NCBI GenBank assembly: GCA_031772625.1
Contig: CM062807.1
Coordinates: forward strand, 1,153,055,007 to 1,153,119,006
Direction of reading: 5' to 3'
DNA length: 64,000 nucleotides
Origin: Pinus tabuliformis
Lineage: Eukaryota > Streptophyta > Pinopsida > Pinales > Pinaceae
Shown: piece after piece, positions 36,928 through 48,700 of the stretch
How the letters are laid out: the number at the start of each line of letters is the position of its first letter
Position numbering within the stretch: position 1 is the first letter of the stretch
Made by a program: the position numbers and the translations under genes
Notes under the pieces: model-generated
The model's input: only the letters and a program-made list of their open reading frames with translations
Databases searched by the model: none
Told to the model about the DNA's origin: nothing

Positions 36928-38905
36928 TGTAACAACCCTGGTCAAAATTCCATGTAATAAAGTTAATAAAGGCAAAGTAATAACCAAGGTCATGGGACAC
37001 AAATTGGGAAAAAAAAAATCCTAGTGTGGGTGTTCATTTGGTTTATTATGGCTAAGTAAATTGGCAAGGGAAAAGACAAAGGTTTTACAAAAGGAAAGTG
37101 GCATTAATTGACATTTTATTTATGATAATAATGGAAATTAGGAGGAAAGGAAGGTGAAAAGTCACAGGTTGCATGTGAGGAGGAAAATGAAGGAAAATAA
37201 TTGAAAACGAAGAAATAGAGGCCTAATTGATAAAAAGGCTTCTGAGGATCAGTTCAGTTTTGGAGCTCTCTCTCTCTCTATTTTATCTCTCTTATACTCT
37301 TGGAAACTTAGAGCATTCTTGGAGAACTCTAGCATTGGATGAAAGAAGGCAAAGGAAGGACAAGAAAGCAAGAGGAATCAAAGATCAATCAAGGAAGAGA
37401 AGGATCAAGCGACTACAGTGGAATTACTTGCAGATCGAATTGCATGTATGATTTCCATGGGTTTTTCCAGGTGTGACAATGTTTTTTAGCATTTCCTTCC
37501 CATTTCTAGATAACCATGGTGTGATGGGGTTCTCTTGTTTTGGTTGAACTAGATTTCTGAATGGATTCAAAGCTAAGTAAGGTGGTCTCAGGATTAATCA
37601 CAATGCTTAGGAATCCTAGGGTGGGATATATGGTAAAGCCTGGTTGTGAATACCCTTTATTGGGCCTAGGAATCCCTTGACAGGTAATGGTGGGATGCAC
37701 GGTAAAGCCTAGAGGGTGGAGACCTCATAGGCCTAGGAATCCCTTGACCGGTAATGATGGTATTAATGGTAAATCTGATAGATTGATATGGAAAAATTCC
37801 TCATAGTTTAGGTGGATAGATCTGGAGGCATCCATGCTTGTATAGGCCTAGTGATATGGTGGGATTGTGGTAAAGCCTGGTTGTATTGATGAGGGTTTCA
37901 GGCCTAGGAATCCCTTGGTGGGATATACAGTAAATCCTTAGGAAGCCCTGGTTCATTTTGTTGTGAGTCCCACATTCATGCTTGGAATATGGCATGAGGG
38001 TGGTTGGCTGAAATAAAGATTTGGTTCAACCCAATCTATGGTCGGGTGGTTCGTGGAAGTATTTGGCTTTGTTGGATTTTGCATATGATTAATAAGAGTT
38101 ATTTTCCTCTTGTGTTTTATGTGTGAATGTACTTTTTATTATGTGGATTTAATGGTTGTTATATCCTTGTTATTGTGTTGGTTATATGTTGGTTATAAGC
38201 ATGGTTTATGAAAATCTTAAGTTATGGATCCCATCATGATTTTATTAGTACATGAAATGTAAATGAATATATGACCTAATAGATGATAAGGAAACTATTG
38301 TGATAAGGCATCAATTCTTCTTAACAATTCTCAGATAAGTGCAAGACCCCTATGCTCAGATCTATTGTTATGACCTATAGATTACATTTTTATGATATGT
38401 TTGGCGAAATATTTGTCGTGGCTAGTAGGGGTCAAGTCAAGTCCTTGTACCAAATTTTTCATTAGTAGCTTGAATTCATGGTTACTTATCATTTCTAGAA
38501 GTTTCATGAAGTTTTGGTTAGAGTCCTGAGACCTAGCCATGAAAAAATTGGCCTAGAATCTAGGGTCGCTTGCTCAGAACTACTTGAAAACGGCCACAGT
38601 CACTGGCATGCCTTGCTATGGGAGCGACTAGAGGGCCTTAGTCACATGCATAGCTTGTCATGGGAGCGGTTGGGGGTCTAGCTTAGCAAAATGACAAGTT
38701 CTCTCAGGGGCATGGCTTATTCTTTAAGGGTTGGTTGTCTCCTGAAGGTTTTGTAGCTCCAGAGGAAGGTCATAATGGTCTTGTCTTGTCGATTCCACTT
38801 CCATAACTATACATGGGGAGTTGAGTCACATCATAGTAACTCTTCATCACATGTTTACCTCAGTGGACTGGTTAGCTTGGATAAATGTGGGAGGAGGGTG
38901 TTACA
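36928..38905 (+). repeat. 5' LTR of the gypsy element
   Basis: Starts TGTAACAACC, ends GGTGTTACA, 1978 bp. The left boundary is confirmed by the independent inverted copy 9728-15462, which ends at the same base. Confidence 0.9.
37605..37945 (+). repeat. Degenerate repeat array inside the gypsy LTR
   Basis: About five units at irregular 55-115-bp spacing share the core GGCCTAGGAATCCCTTGA followed by GGTGGGAT and GGTAAAGCC. The inverted LTR copy has the same array at about 14080-14410. Confidence 0.8.
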
Positions 38906-39403
38906 GAGTGGTATTAGAGCATGGTTCACCCCTTTGATTGAATGGTCGAAATGTGTTGGTCATGCATACATGTTGGTTACATTTGGGTTCTTTATGCTTG
39001 TGGTCTATGTTCTTGTTGTCTATGCATGGTGGTGATCATTGTTGCAGTTGTATCGCCATGTGGAATTTGATGGTGTTGTTGTTGGATGTGGTCGTCATGG
39101 GTGTATGTCAGTTATGCATTTGTTATGCATGTCAGTTTTTATAAGTCATTATGCATGCATTTTCATGGTTATATTTGTTGTGCATGAGGTCATGGTATGC
39201 GGTTATGGTATAGTCATACATGGCAATTCGATAATGGTCAAAATCATGATTATATTTTGATATGATTATGATTATACATGTATCGTGCTAACTTGGTTGA
39301 TCTTGCAGATGAGATATCATCCCCTAATATATACTAAGGTATGTTGATTATGTTATGTTTTTGTTTAAGCTGACATGGTATACTTGTAGGAAGAAGAGAA
39401 AAG

Positions 39404-40600
39404 ATGACTAGAAAGATGGTAGACTATAGTTCACGAGACTCTCCCTATGGATCAGATGAACAACATGGTGTTGGACACTCTTCTGACATAGCAAACACAT
39501 TGAGAAGTTTGAAGGCAAAAATACGGAGTTGCAAAGTAGATAATGACAAGATCATTCAGGTACAAGAGAAACAAGCAAATGTTAATGCAGATATCCTTTA
39601 GAATTTATCATACTTGCAGAGACAGAGACCACTTTGGATCATCTGTGGGAAGGAGGATAGGACTAATGGGGCATATGGAAATAGATCTCATGGTGGGCAC
39701 AGGATAGAGATGACACAATCAAATATTGCAGGTTCTTGGATACACCAGATAGGAGAGGTGACAGACACAGGTTCTACTCTAGTTCTAGTTCTGACAGGTA
39801 CCATGGTTATCATCATTATCATCCTTAGAGGAGGAGTGACAAGCGTATTTTCCATATGATTTCAAGAAATCCAAGCCACCTACCTTTGATGGGGATTTTA
39901 AGAAGCTAGAGGATTCGTAGGCATGGCTACTTGGGATGAAGAATTTCTTTGAGATGCATGATTACACGGAGAATATGAAGGCCAAAATAGCTATCTTCAA
40001 CCTCAAAGGGAAAGCATACATCTAGTGGGAAGATGTGAAGCGGATCAGAGACATTAGGTCATAAGAGTTGAGTTGGAATGAATTCAAGAGACTTTTCAGG
40101 AAGAAGTATTTGTCATAGCATTACTATGATAGTAAGACCAAGGAATTCTATGAGTTAAAGATGGGAACAATGACAAATGAGGAGTATATGACCAAGTTCC
40201 TAGAGTTTTTGAGGTATGTACCATATCTTAAGGATGAAAAATACAAAGTTCAGAGATTTGTCAGTGGGTTTCCATTAGCATTTAGAGATCGGATTGAATA
40301 TGATGAGCCTCAGTCGCTTGAAGAAGTCATTGGGAAATTGAAGCATTGTTATGAGAAATCAAAGCGTAAGACAAAATCTCAGCAAGGTTGGAAAGGGAAA
40401 GATAAATCTAAGCTAAATGGAAACCGAAGTGAACAAGACCTCATAATGTAGGAGAGAAAGAAAATGTTGCACCTTACAATAATTTTAATGGGTCACAGTC
40501 TGGAGGGCAGCAGAATAAAGGTGATGGTAAGGGATAGATGCAGTGTTGGATATGTGGCAAGGAGCATATTAAGAGGGATTGTCCGTAGAATCAGGGTGGT
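39404..40600 (+). CDS. Gag of the gypsy element with zinc knuckle
   Basis: The region reads as a plant gypsy gag: KPPTFDGDFKKLED near 39870-39910, WLLGMKNFFEMHDY near 39925, then KEFYELKMGTMTNEEYMTKF near 40140-40200 and VQRFVSGFPLAFRDRIEYDE near 40250. A basic stretch leads to CWICGKEHIKRDC near 40547-40587, a C-x2-C-x4-H-x4-C knuckle. In the family gag packages element RNA. The longest open piece is 40161-40451 (96 residues). Broken fossil. Confidence 0.8.
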
Positions 40601-40719
40601 AGGCCTCATATCTACATTGCACAGGAAGCACAAATAGTTGAGGATGTTGGGTAGAGCATTCCATAGATCTATGCAACGCTAGATAACAAGCAGAAAAATC
40701 ACCAGGCGTCTATTATTGA

Positions 40720-41120
40720 GATGGACGGTAAGCTTTGTGATCAAGTTGTTTCTATTTTGATTAACCCTGGATCTAATTATAGTTATGTTAGTCCTAACCT
40801 GGTGGATAAGTTTGGTTTGAAAAAAGAAGTGCATGCATAATCTTGGTTAGTGCAGTTCGCTACAGGTACAAAGAAGAGAGTTCATCATTGGGTAATAGCT
40901 TGTGCATTCAATTTGAATGGTATGCCTACATCAACATATTTGAATGTACTTCTATTGGGATCATACAATATGTTGTTGGATATGGATTGGTTGTATCTTC
41001 ATAGGACCAAGGTGGATTTTTATGACAAGGCCATTGAGTGCTTGGATGAAAATGGGGAAAAAAGGGTCTTGCAGGGTAAGAAGAAGGAAACATCAATTAG
41101 AATGGTGATATTTATGTAGG
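40720..41120 (+). CDS. Protease segment of the gypsy element
   Basis: EMDGKLCDQVVSILI near 40719 followed by a GSNYSYVSPNLV motif corresponds to the retropepsin active-site loop region of plant gypsy elements. STYLNVLLLGSYNMLLDMDWL near 40930-40990 is the conserved 'LPLGSYDVILGMDWL' block near the protease C-terminus. Confidence 0.75.
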
Positions 41121-41439
41121 AAAAGTGAAATCATAGGAAAGGGTGTGTGTTATTTGAATTGCATATTTATAGTGATAAAGATAAGGAGGATGAGGATACA
41201 GAGGTATTAAGTAGGTACTTAGTTTTACAACAGTTTTAGGATTTATTTCCCACAAAATTTCAGAGTTTCTGCCTCACAAAGAAGTGGACCTTTCCATTGA
41301 GTTGGTACCATGGGCAGAACCAACATCAAAGGCACCATAATGAATGAGCACACCATAGTTAGTAGATTTGAAGTTGCAGTTGAAGGAAATGCTTGACAAG
41401 GGATACATTAGGCCAAGTGTATCGCCTTGAGGTGCACTG

Positions 41440-41961
41440 GTGTTGTTTGTGAAGAAGAAGGATGGTACTCTCAGGTTATGCATTGATTACAAGAAGTTGA
41501 ACAAGGTGACCATAAAGAACATGTATCCATTTCTGATGATTGATGACTTGTTTGATCAGTTGAAGGGAGCGGAAATGTTCTCGAAGATTAACTTGAGATA
41601 TGGATACCATCATGTATGCATTAAAGAAGAGGACATCTACAATACTACTTTCCAGACCAAGTATGGGCATTATGAGTTTGTTGTAGTTCCATTTGGTTTG
41701 ACTAATGCACCAACTACCTTTATGTGCTTGATGGATAATGTGTTACCTCCTTATTTGGAAAAGTTTGTCATTGTGTTTATTGATGGTATATTGATATATT
41801 CTAAGAATGAGGAGGAGCATATCGAACACTTAGCATCAGTGTTGATATTGCCAAGAGAGCATCAATTGTATGCTAAGCTCAGTAAATACATCTTCTTTCA
41901 GACAAAGGTACATTACCTGGGACATGTTGTTTCCAAGGAAGGTATAGCAGTGGATCTTTAA
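41440..41961 (+). CDS. Reverse transcriptase of the gypsy element
   Basis: A 173-residue frame with the gypsy RT in good order: [20 protein letters not shown] (fingers), [20 protein letters not shown], then a palm block ending in [34 protein letters not shown], and [19 protein letters not shown] at the catalytic YxDD position. It lies between protease and RNase H. The family enzyme copies element RNA from the tRNA primer. Confidence 0.92.
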   Translation: MLFVKKKDGTLRLCIDYKKLNKVTIKNMYPFLMIDDLFDQLKGAEMFSKINLRYGYHHVCIKEEDIYNTTFQTKYGHYEFVVVPFGLTNAPTTFMCLMDNVLPPYLEKFVIVFIDGILIYSKNEEEHIEHLASVLILPREHQLYAKLSKYIFFQTKVHYLGHVVSKEGIAVDL

Positions 41962-42119
41962 AAGACAAGAGCTATCATGGAATGGGAAACTCCTAGAAAT
42001 GTGGATGAGGTAATATAATTCATGGGGTTAAAAGGTTATCATAGGAGCTTCATCATGAACTTTTCTCAGATTCCATATCCTATTACATCACTGCAAAGGT
42101 AAGGTAAGAAATTTGAATG

Positions 42120-42553
42120 GACGTAGGAATGTGAAACCAGTTTGGAGCAGTTGAAGCAGTTGTTGTACGGATGCTTGCAAGAGAGGACTTGGTGGAGTCT
42201 TAATGCAAGAAGGATAGGTAGAGGGTTATGAGTCACAGAAAATGAATGAGCATGAGAAGAACTATCCGACACATGATCTTGATTTGCCATCGATCATCCA
42301 TGCATTCAAGATGTGGAGACACTATCTTCTGGGCAGGAGGTTTGTACTGATGAGAAATTATAGTAGGTTGAGGTATATATTTGACCAATCGAATCTAAAT
42401 TCTAGGCAAGTTAGATGGTTGGCCACAATTAGTGAGTTTGACTTTGAGATAAAGTACATCAAAGGAAAGAAGATCAGGGTTGTAGATGCTCTTAGCAGGA
42501 GAGTACAGGTGAATCATATAGTAGCTATGAGTTCCTATGGGACATGCTTATAG
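42120..42553 (+). CDS. RNase H and connection segment of the gypsy element
   Basis: GGVLMQEG near 42190, then HEKNYPTHDLDLPSIIHAFK near 42250 and WRHYLLGRRFVLM near 42312, followed by QVRWLATISEFDFEIKYIKG and DALSRR near 42485-42500. These are the standard gypsy RNase H and its C-terminal connection to integrase (family DHKSLKYLF, RQARWLE, ADALSR). Confidence 0.85.
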
Positions 42554-42729
42554 GATCACATTTTATATGCAAGACAACATGATGACAAGTATAGAGAGCT
42601 TATGCACATGTTACAACAGGGTAAAGGTGAACAGGATGTGGACTATCATCTTATAACATATGGTTTGATCATATTTAGGGATAGGATCTATGTTTCGAAT
42701 GAAAGTGAGATCAAGAAGATTATCTTGAG

Positions 42730-45700
42730 ATAATTTCATGCAAAACTATATTCAGGTCACCCAGGATACCAAAAGACATTGACAATGGTGAAGAAGTTTT
42801 ATTATTGGCCAAATCTGAAGAAGGAAGTGGAAAATTTTGTGGCTAGATGCTTGGATGGTCAATAGGTAAAAGCATAGTGTAAGAAACCAGGTGGTTTACT
42901 ATAGCCGATTCCAATTCCAGATGGAAATTGGAGGTCATTTCCATGGATTTCATTACAGGTTCGCCTAGGACATCTAGACATCATGATTCTATCATGGTTG
43001 TGGTGGACAGGTTGACAAAGGTAGCACACTTCATTCCAGTGAAGTCTACTTATTCAGCTAATGATGTAGCATAGTTTTCATCATAGATGTAGTGAGGATG
43101 TATGGTGTTCCAAGGAGGATTGTGTCATGAGGGATGCTAAGTTCACTTCTAGATTTTGGAAGGAGTTATTTGCAGGTTCGGGTACAGAGTTGGCATTCAG
43201 TACAACTTATCATCCACAGATGTATGGACATATAAAGAGGGTAAACATGATATTGGAGGAAATGTTGAGGATGTATGTGATGCATCAACAACAGAGGTGG
43301 GAAGAGTATCTTCCACTGGTGGAGTTTGCATACGAGAATGGGTATCAGGAGTCACTTGTTGAAGAATATAGGACATCTGAGTTTTGATGAGATTCTTCTA
43401 GCAATGATAACAATTTGTGAAGTACTTTTACTTTTCTTATTAACACGATCTTCTTCTTTTTATTATTATTATATGTTCTCTAACGTCATCAAATAGTTAC
43501 CAAAAACACAAGACACAAGAACACAAGATGTTGGCTCTCATCTAGGGAAAAACCTCTCTCTCCTAGAGAGGAAAACCCTTCTACAAATTTCTCTTATTGA
43601 AGCTTTAATTGACAAATGCCAAATCCTAGACCCTTGACAAGAAGATCCTCCAAGCACAAGTCAAGCCTTTTTCCTTTGATCCGAGATCACTTCCTTTTGT
43701 AGCACTTTGTCCTCCTTCTTCCGACACTTTGTCCTCTCATTATGTTCTTATTACGGAAACTAATAGAAGTAATAGTTAGCTTGCCTTAGAAGAGATATTT
43801 ATCTTTGTTCCTTTGTATCCTTGCTCACTTAGGAAGAGGACCTTATAATTTATCCAATCGAGCTCTTTCTTCTGATATATTTGTAGATATGATGTGGCAG
43901 CAGTGTGGGCCTAATTCTTCACATGGGTGAGAGGATTTATTCACGAAATGGTGCTTGAATCCTTCTCTTTCCTTCGCTTGAGTAGTCTCCTTCTTCGATT
44001 GAGTAAGAGGCCTAATAGGCACTCTTTCCTAGCCCAACCAATTCTCTTTGTATGATTGCAATAGGAGGGTTGTTATGACAGCAGAGAGAGCCTCCATTCT
44101 TTCACACGTGTGACTATAATAGGCCTTAAGACAACCCTATAAAACTCGTTTTTCTTCCTTCCTTCTTCATTGCACTAGAGACACCTTTCTTTTTCCTTCT
44201 TATACCCTTTACTCATCTTCCTTCTTCGCTAATTTCAGAGATGAGATGATGGTTCTTTTGTGATGTCGTATGACCCTTTATATAGGAGTCTGCCCCTCCT
44301 ATTAGGCTGACTTGAGGCCGACTTGATCTTTATAATTTGGATTTCTTCCTTTTATAACGTTGAAATATGGAGGAGGCTTGTGACTTTGCTTGGAGGTATT
44401 TCTTGGACTCTAATACATAAATATACATGGTGTAGCATGCCCTTAAGGGTCTTCAATATTTCTTTTGACTCTTTGACTACCCTATAGCACTTTGATATGT
44501 GCTAGACCTATGCAATGAGAAAGAAACTCATTTCTATAATTTACAAAAGTAATATTTCTTTCCTATTACATGTACAAAGATCAAAATTACATCTATGAAT
44601 ACCGAACCTAGTTACACTTTCTTCAACACTTCCTCTTAACTGGGGAGGTATTCATAAATCATTACAAGGTGTTTGGCCATTTTCAATCTGAAGAATTCAC
44701 ATAAGAGAAATTGGATTGGAAATCAATATGTTATAACATCATAGTAACTAACATTGTTTCCACTGCTAGACCTTGACTGACAGCTCACCTCCCGCAAGGA
44801 ATGTATCCAAGCTCCCTCTAACCAGGGACTTGACTGAGCTCCTTCTGAACTAGGGACTCTTCTTACATCAACAACTTCTTCTTTGTGGGTCCTTCATCTG
44901 CTTGATCAATTTATTTTCTTGATGTCATGAATTTTGTCGTGCTTCTTCCTTGTAGGGCATCAGCCATTGATCACTTTCCTTCTTGGTTTGTCATGTCCTT
45001 CCTTTCTTCATGGAAAGTGGCCTTCTTGGTACATGTTTAGAACTTTTGTCATATAGCTACTTTTTTTTCATCATGTTTCTTTCCGGAATTTCCATTCATC
45101 ATATGAATGCTTAGTTGTACTTGCACTTTACAATTCTTTGTTCTAGTAGCCCTGCGTGACTTCATCCAAATATTACTCAAAAATTAAATTAAATAGTACC
45201 TTTCTAGATGGATTTTCATCATGTCATCGTGTTGGCTTGAATCAGTATCCTGAATTTTCATATCTCCAAGGCCTTTCTAGGTGTCAAGGGTCCTTTGATC
45301 TTTTTCTTCCTTTGTTAGAGTTCTCGTGCCTTCTTCTGGGAGATGTCTTCAACAAATCTGTCAGATACTGATTCCTAGTGACCATGGCGTCCTTTCATCT
45401 CTGATCTCTTTTCCTGTATACTTCTTCATATGTTGTTTAGTCAACCACCTCATACTCCTTATGAGGACATTTCTCATGTTGACCTTTATTGGTGTGTGAA
45501 TCATGCCTTTGAGCATATTATTAATGAAAGAGATATTCCCTATTCTCGACCATGTTTTTAAATCCATTCCCCATGCTCATTAATACATATGATGACATGA
45601 CTTTTAAACTGAAAACATACATGCATATATACCTCATCTTTGTTCTTTTCTTGATCACCTCAGCTTCCTTTGACAACTTCCTAGATTGAGATTTCCTCAA

Positions 45701-48700
45701 TTCCCTTTGTTTTGCTTCATCTTTTATTGCATGTATATCATCCTTTCTTGAATCCATATGAGTATCATCCTTTCTTGAATCCCTATGACTGGAATTCATA
45801 TTGAGACATCTACTTTTCCTGAAATTTATGAACCTTATATTGAATATTCCACCGAAGAATCTTAGTTGTCCTCATCCTACAAATGCTCCTCCTTGTTGAT
45901 GATAGTGGTTTTCTAATATTTGATTATGATCATTCATTTCTGCATTAATGAGACCATTCAATAGCTACATCCTTCCTACATGAATATATTTATGTGAGTT
46001 ATCTCTACATAATGCTCCTATATTGTTGAAGATGCCAATTTTCATAAACCATGCATTCTATCATATTTCTACATGTTCCTATGATACCAAAAACCTTGAA
46101 AGAAGACTTATGTGAAGAAGTTGTATTTAATCATAGTAGAGTTCTGGAGGGTCCTCCTTTTTCTGCTTCTTCTCTTGTTCTTTCACTTCTTGGGTAACGT
46201 GTGTTGAAAATAGCAACAAGAAATGATAAAAATTGAAATGCTAAAAATAGCATTTCGGGATATATTCCAATTTTGATTTGTCCTTGAATCAAAATTGAGA
46301 ATTAAATTTCGAAATTAGTCTCACCAGTTGTTTGAAAAATAATTAATTAATTCATCTTGATTCAATTAGTTAGAAAAAATCAAACATGAAGTCTTTGTGA
46401 AGACATGCAATAGATATCCCTTTGATTGAGGAAGTTATCCCTTAATTAAGGAGATAAGGATGAGTTGTATTTGAGTTGTAATTAGTTAGCTCAGTTAACT
46501 GAGTTAAGTCCAGTTAGATTAGTTCCAAATAGTTTTTGGAACTAATTGTGAGTTCAGTCAGTTAATGCATGCATGCATGCAACTAGTGTTCTCCAGATAA
46601 CTCAATATTCTCTCATAAATAACTCATGCATGTTCGTTCAGACAAAGACCCAGTTGAGATTAAAGACAGGGACATTGTACTATCAGTTAGAGGAATTTTC
46701 CTATAAAGGAAACTCATCCATGCAAAAGGAATGAGGTTCCTTGAGGATTGTGCAGTTTTACAGGGTGTGAGATCAGTGTGAGTGATCAGTGTTACACTTG
46801 GTAACAGTAGGATCACCCAGCAGAAACAACGCAAGGAAATAGGAGGCTTGGAGGATAGAGGAGGAAGCATATGTGTTGTCTATTCTGTCTATGAGCAGCA
46901 CTGAGGGATTGTACTGAGAGTTGGATAGCTTGTGAGATAAAGCTTTGTGTAATTCTGAGATATTTCCACCTTGTATGATAATACAAATAGTGGGGTTTCT
47001 AGCTGAAGTTTTCCCTAGAGTATTCTTCTATGTTTCATGTGTGATTAAATCTTCTTCTATGTTATATGTGTTTTGTTTGATCTTTCTCAAAATCGATTAA
47101 GCTTCCGCAAGTTTGGTTGTAGAAGTAGATTAAGTATTTTTCTTTAGAACATTACATAATCAGTTTAATCTACAATGATAATTTCTACATGGTATCAGAG
47201 CTAGCTGATCTATAGAGAATTTTCTACATGGTATCAGAGCAAAGGTGATCAAAGTGGAGAACAATATACAAAGAAGGGAGAAGTTCGAAGTTTGAAGTTC
47301 TTGATTGTAGGTACAAAATCGATTTCTTATCACCTATAAAAGTTCACCAATGGCGTTCAATGGCTTGAGACATGAGTATGCCCTGGATAGCAGCTCGAAT
47401 TACATAGCATGGAAGGATCACATGGAAGCGGTATTAGAGGACAATGGTTTGAAGGACTTCATTGATCAAGAAGTCCCCAAGTTAGCAGCAGCTAATGCCC
47501 AAGCATTGGCGGAATGGACGAAATGTGTGGTGAGAGCAAGGAGGATTCTTCTGGAGGGAGTTCAATACCATATTGTCTCGAGTCTCCATGGGAAGGAGAC
47601 TCTGTTTTCAATGTGGAAGACATTGGAGGACTTATATCAGAAAAACAGCGACCAAAGGAAGTTGGCGCTGAAAGAAAAGCTTCGGAAAATCAAGTGTGAA
47701 AAGGGTGACACGATCTCTACATATCTGAACAAGCTCACCACCTACAAATATGAGCTTGGAAGTGTAGGAATTATGACAGTCGATGATGACATGGTGAGTC
47801 TTGCTCTCCTTGGTCTTCCTAAGAGCTGGCATAGCTATGAGGACTCAGTGAATGGAAGAGAGAAACTACCATATTGGGAACGACTGTGGTCGGATCTGAT
47901 GCAGGAGGAGATCAGGAGGAGCACCAGAGATGGTTCTTCATCTAAGCATGATGATGAAGAAAATCTGGCCTTAGCGAGTAAGGCAAAGAAAGGGAAGGAG
48001 AAGGATTTTCATCCAAAATCGAGTTCTTCTCATGGAGGGAAGAAGATTGACAAATCTAAAGAGAGATGCTTTAACTGTCATGAGGTGGGCCATTATGCAA
48101 CTAATTGTCCATTGAAGAAATCCAAGAAGGGATCCTCAAAAGGATTTGAAGGTGAGGCATTGACCTCTCAGATCAAATTGGATTTTGCTCTCATCGCATG
48201 CATGGTTTCATCGATGATGGGTTGTGGTTGGTTTCTTGAAAGTGGAGCCTCATTCCACATGACCGGCGATAAAAGTTTATTCAGTACCTTGGAGGAGAAA
48301 GACCTCAAGATACTCATAGATATGGGTAATGATGAAAAGTATAGTGTTTTAGGGGTAGGCACAGTTGCTTTTCGTAGGTAGCATGGAGCACTTATTACCT
48401 TGACGGATGTGAAGTATGTACCTAGACTGAAGAAGAACTTGGTATCGATCATGATGTTGGAGGACAAAGGCTATGATGTTGTTTTCAGTAGGGGAAAGGT
48501 GTTCCCTAGACACATCACCATGAGACAGGTGAAATAGATCTGTTCACAAGTCAAGAACATGTATGCTCTTGAGGTTCAAGATGCATGCAAAGCCTTGAGG
48601 AGCAAGGCAAAGGTTAGAGACATGGTGGTTGAGAGGGAGAGTAGATTACCTCTCAACGTGCAATGCCAGAAGAAGTCTCAGATAATGTTGGAAGAGCCAC

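Noticed and set aside
9728-38905. The LTR copies at 9728-15462 and 36928-38905 as the two ends of one huge element
   Set aside because: They are in opposite orientation, and the left copy has its own AAAAA duplication inside a LINE, so it is an independent solo LTR.
46562-46580. GCATGCATGCATGC run as a regulatory RY motif cluster
   Set aside because: Present identically in both LTRs (also about 49847-49861) as part of the element; no evidence of host regulatory use.
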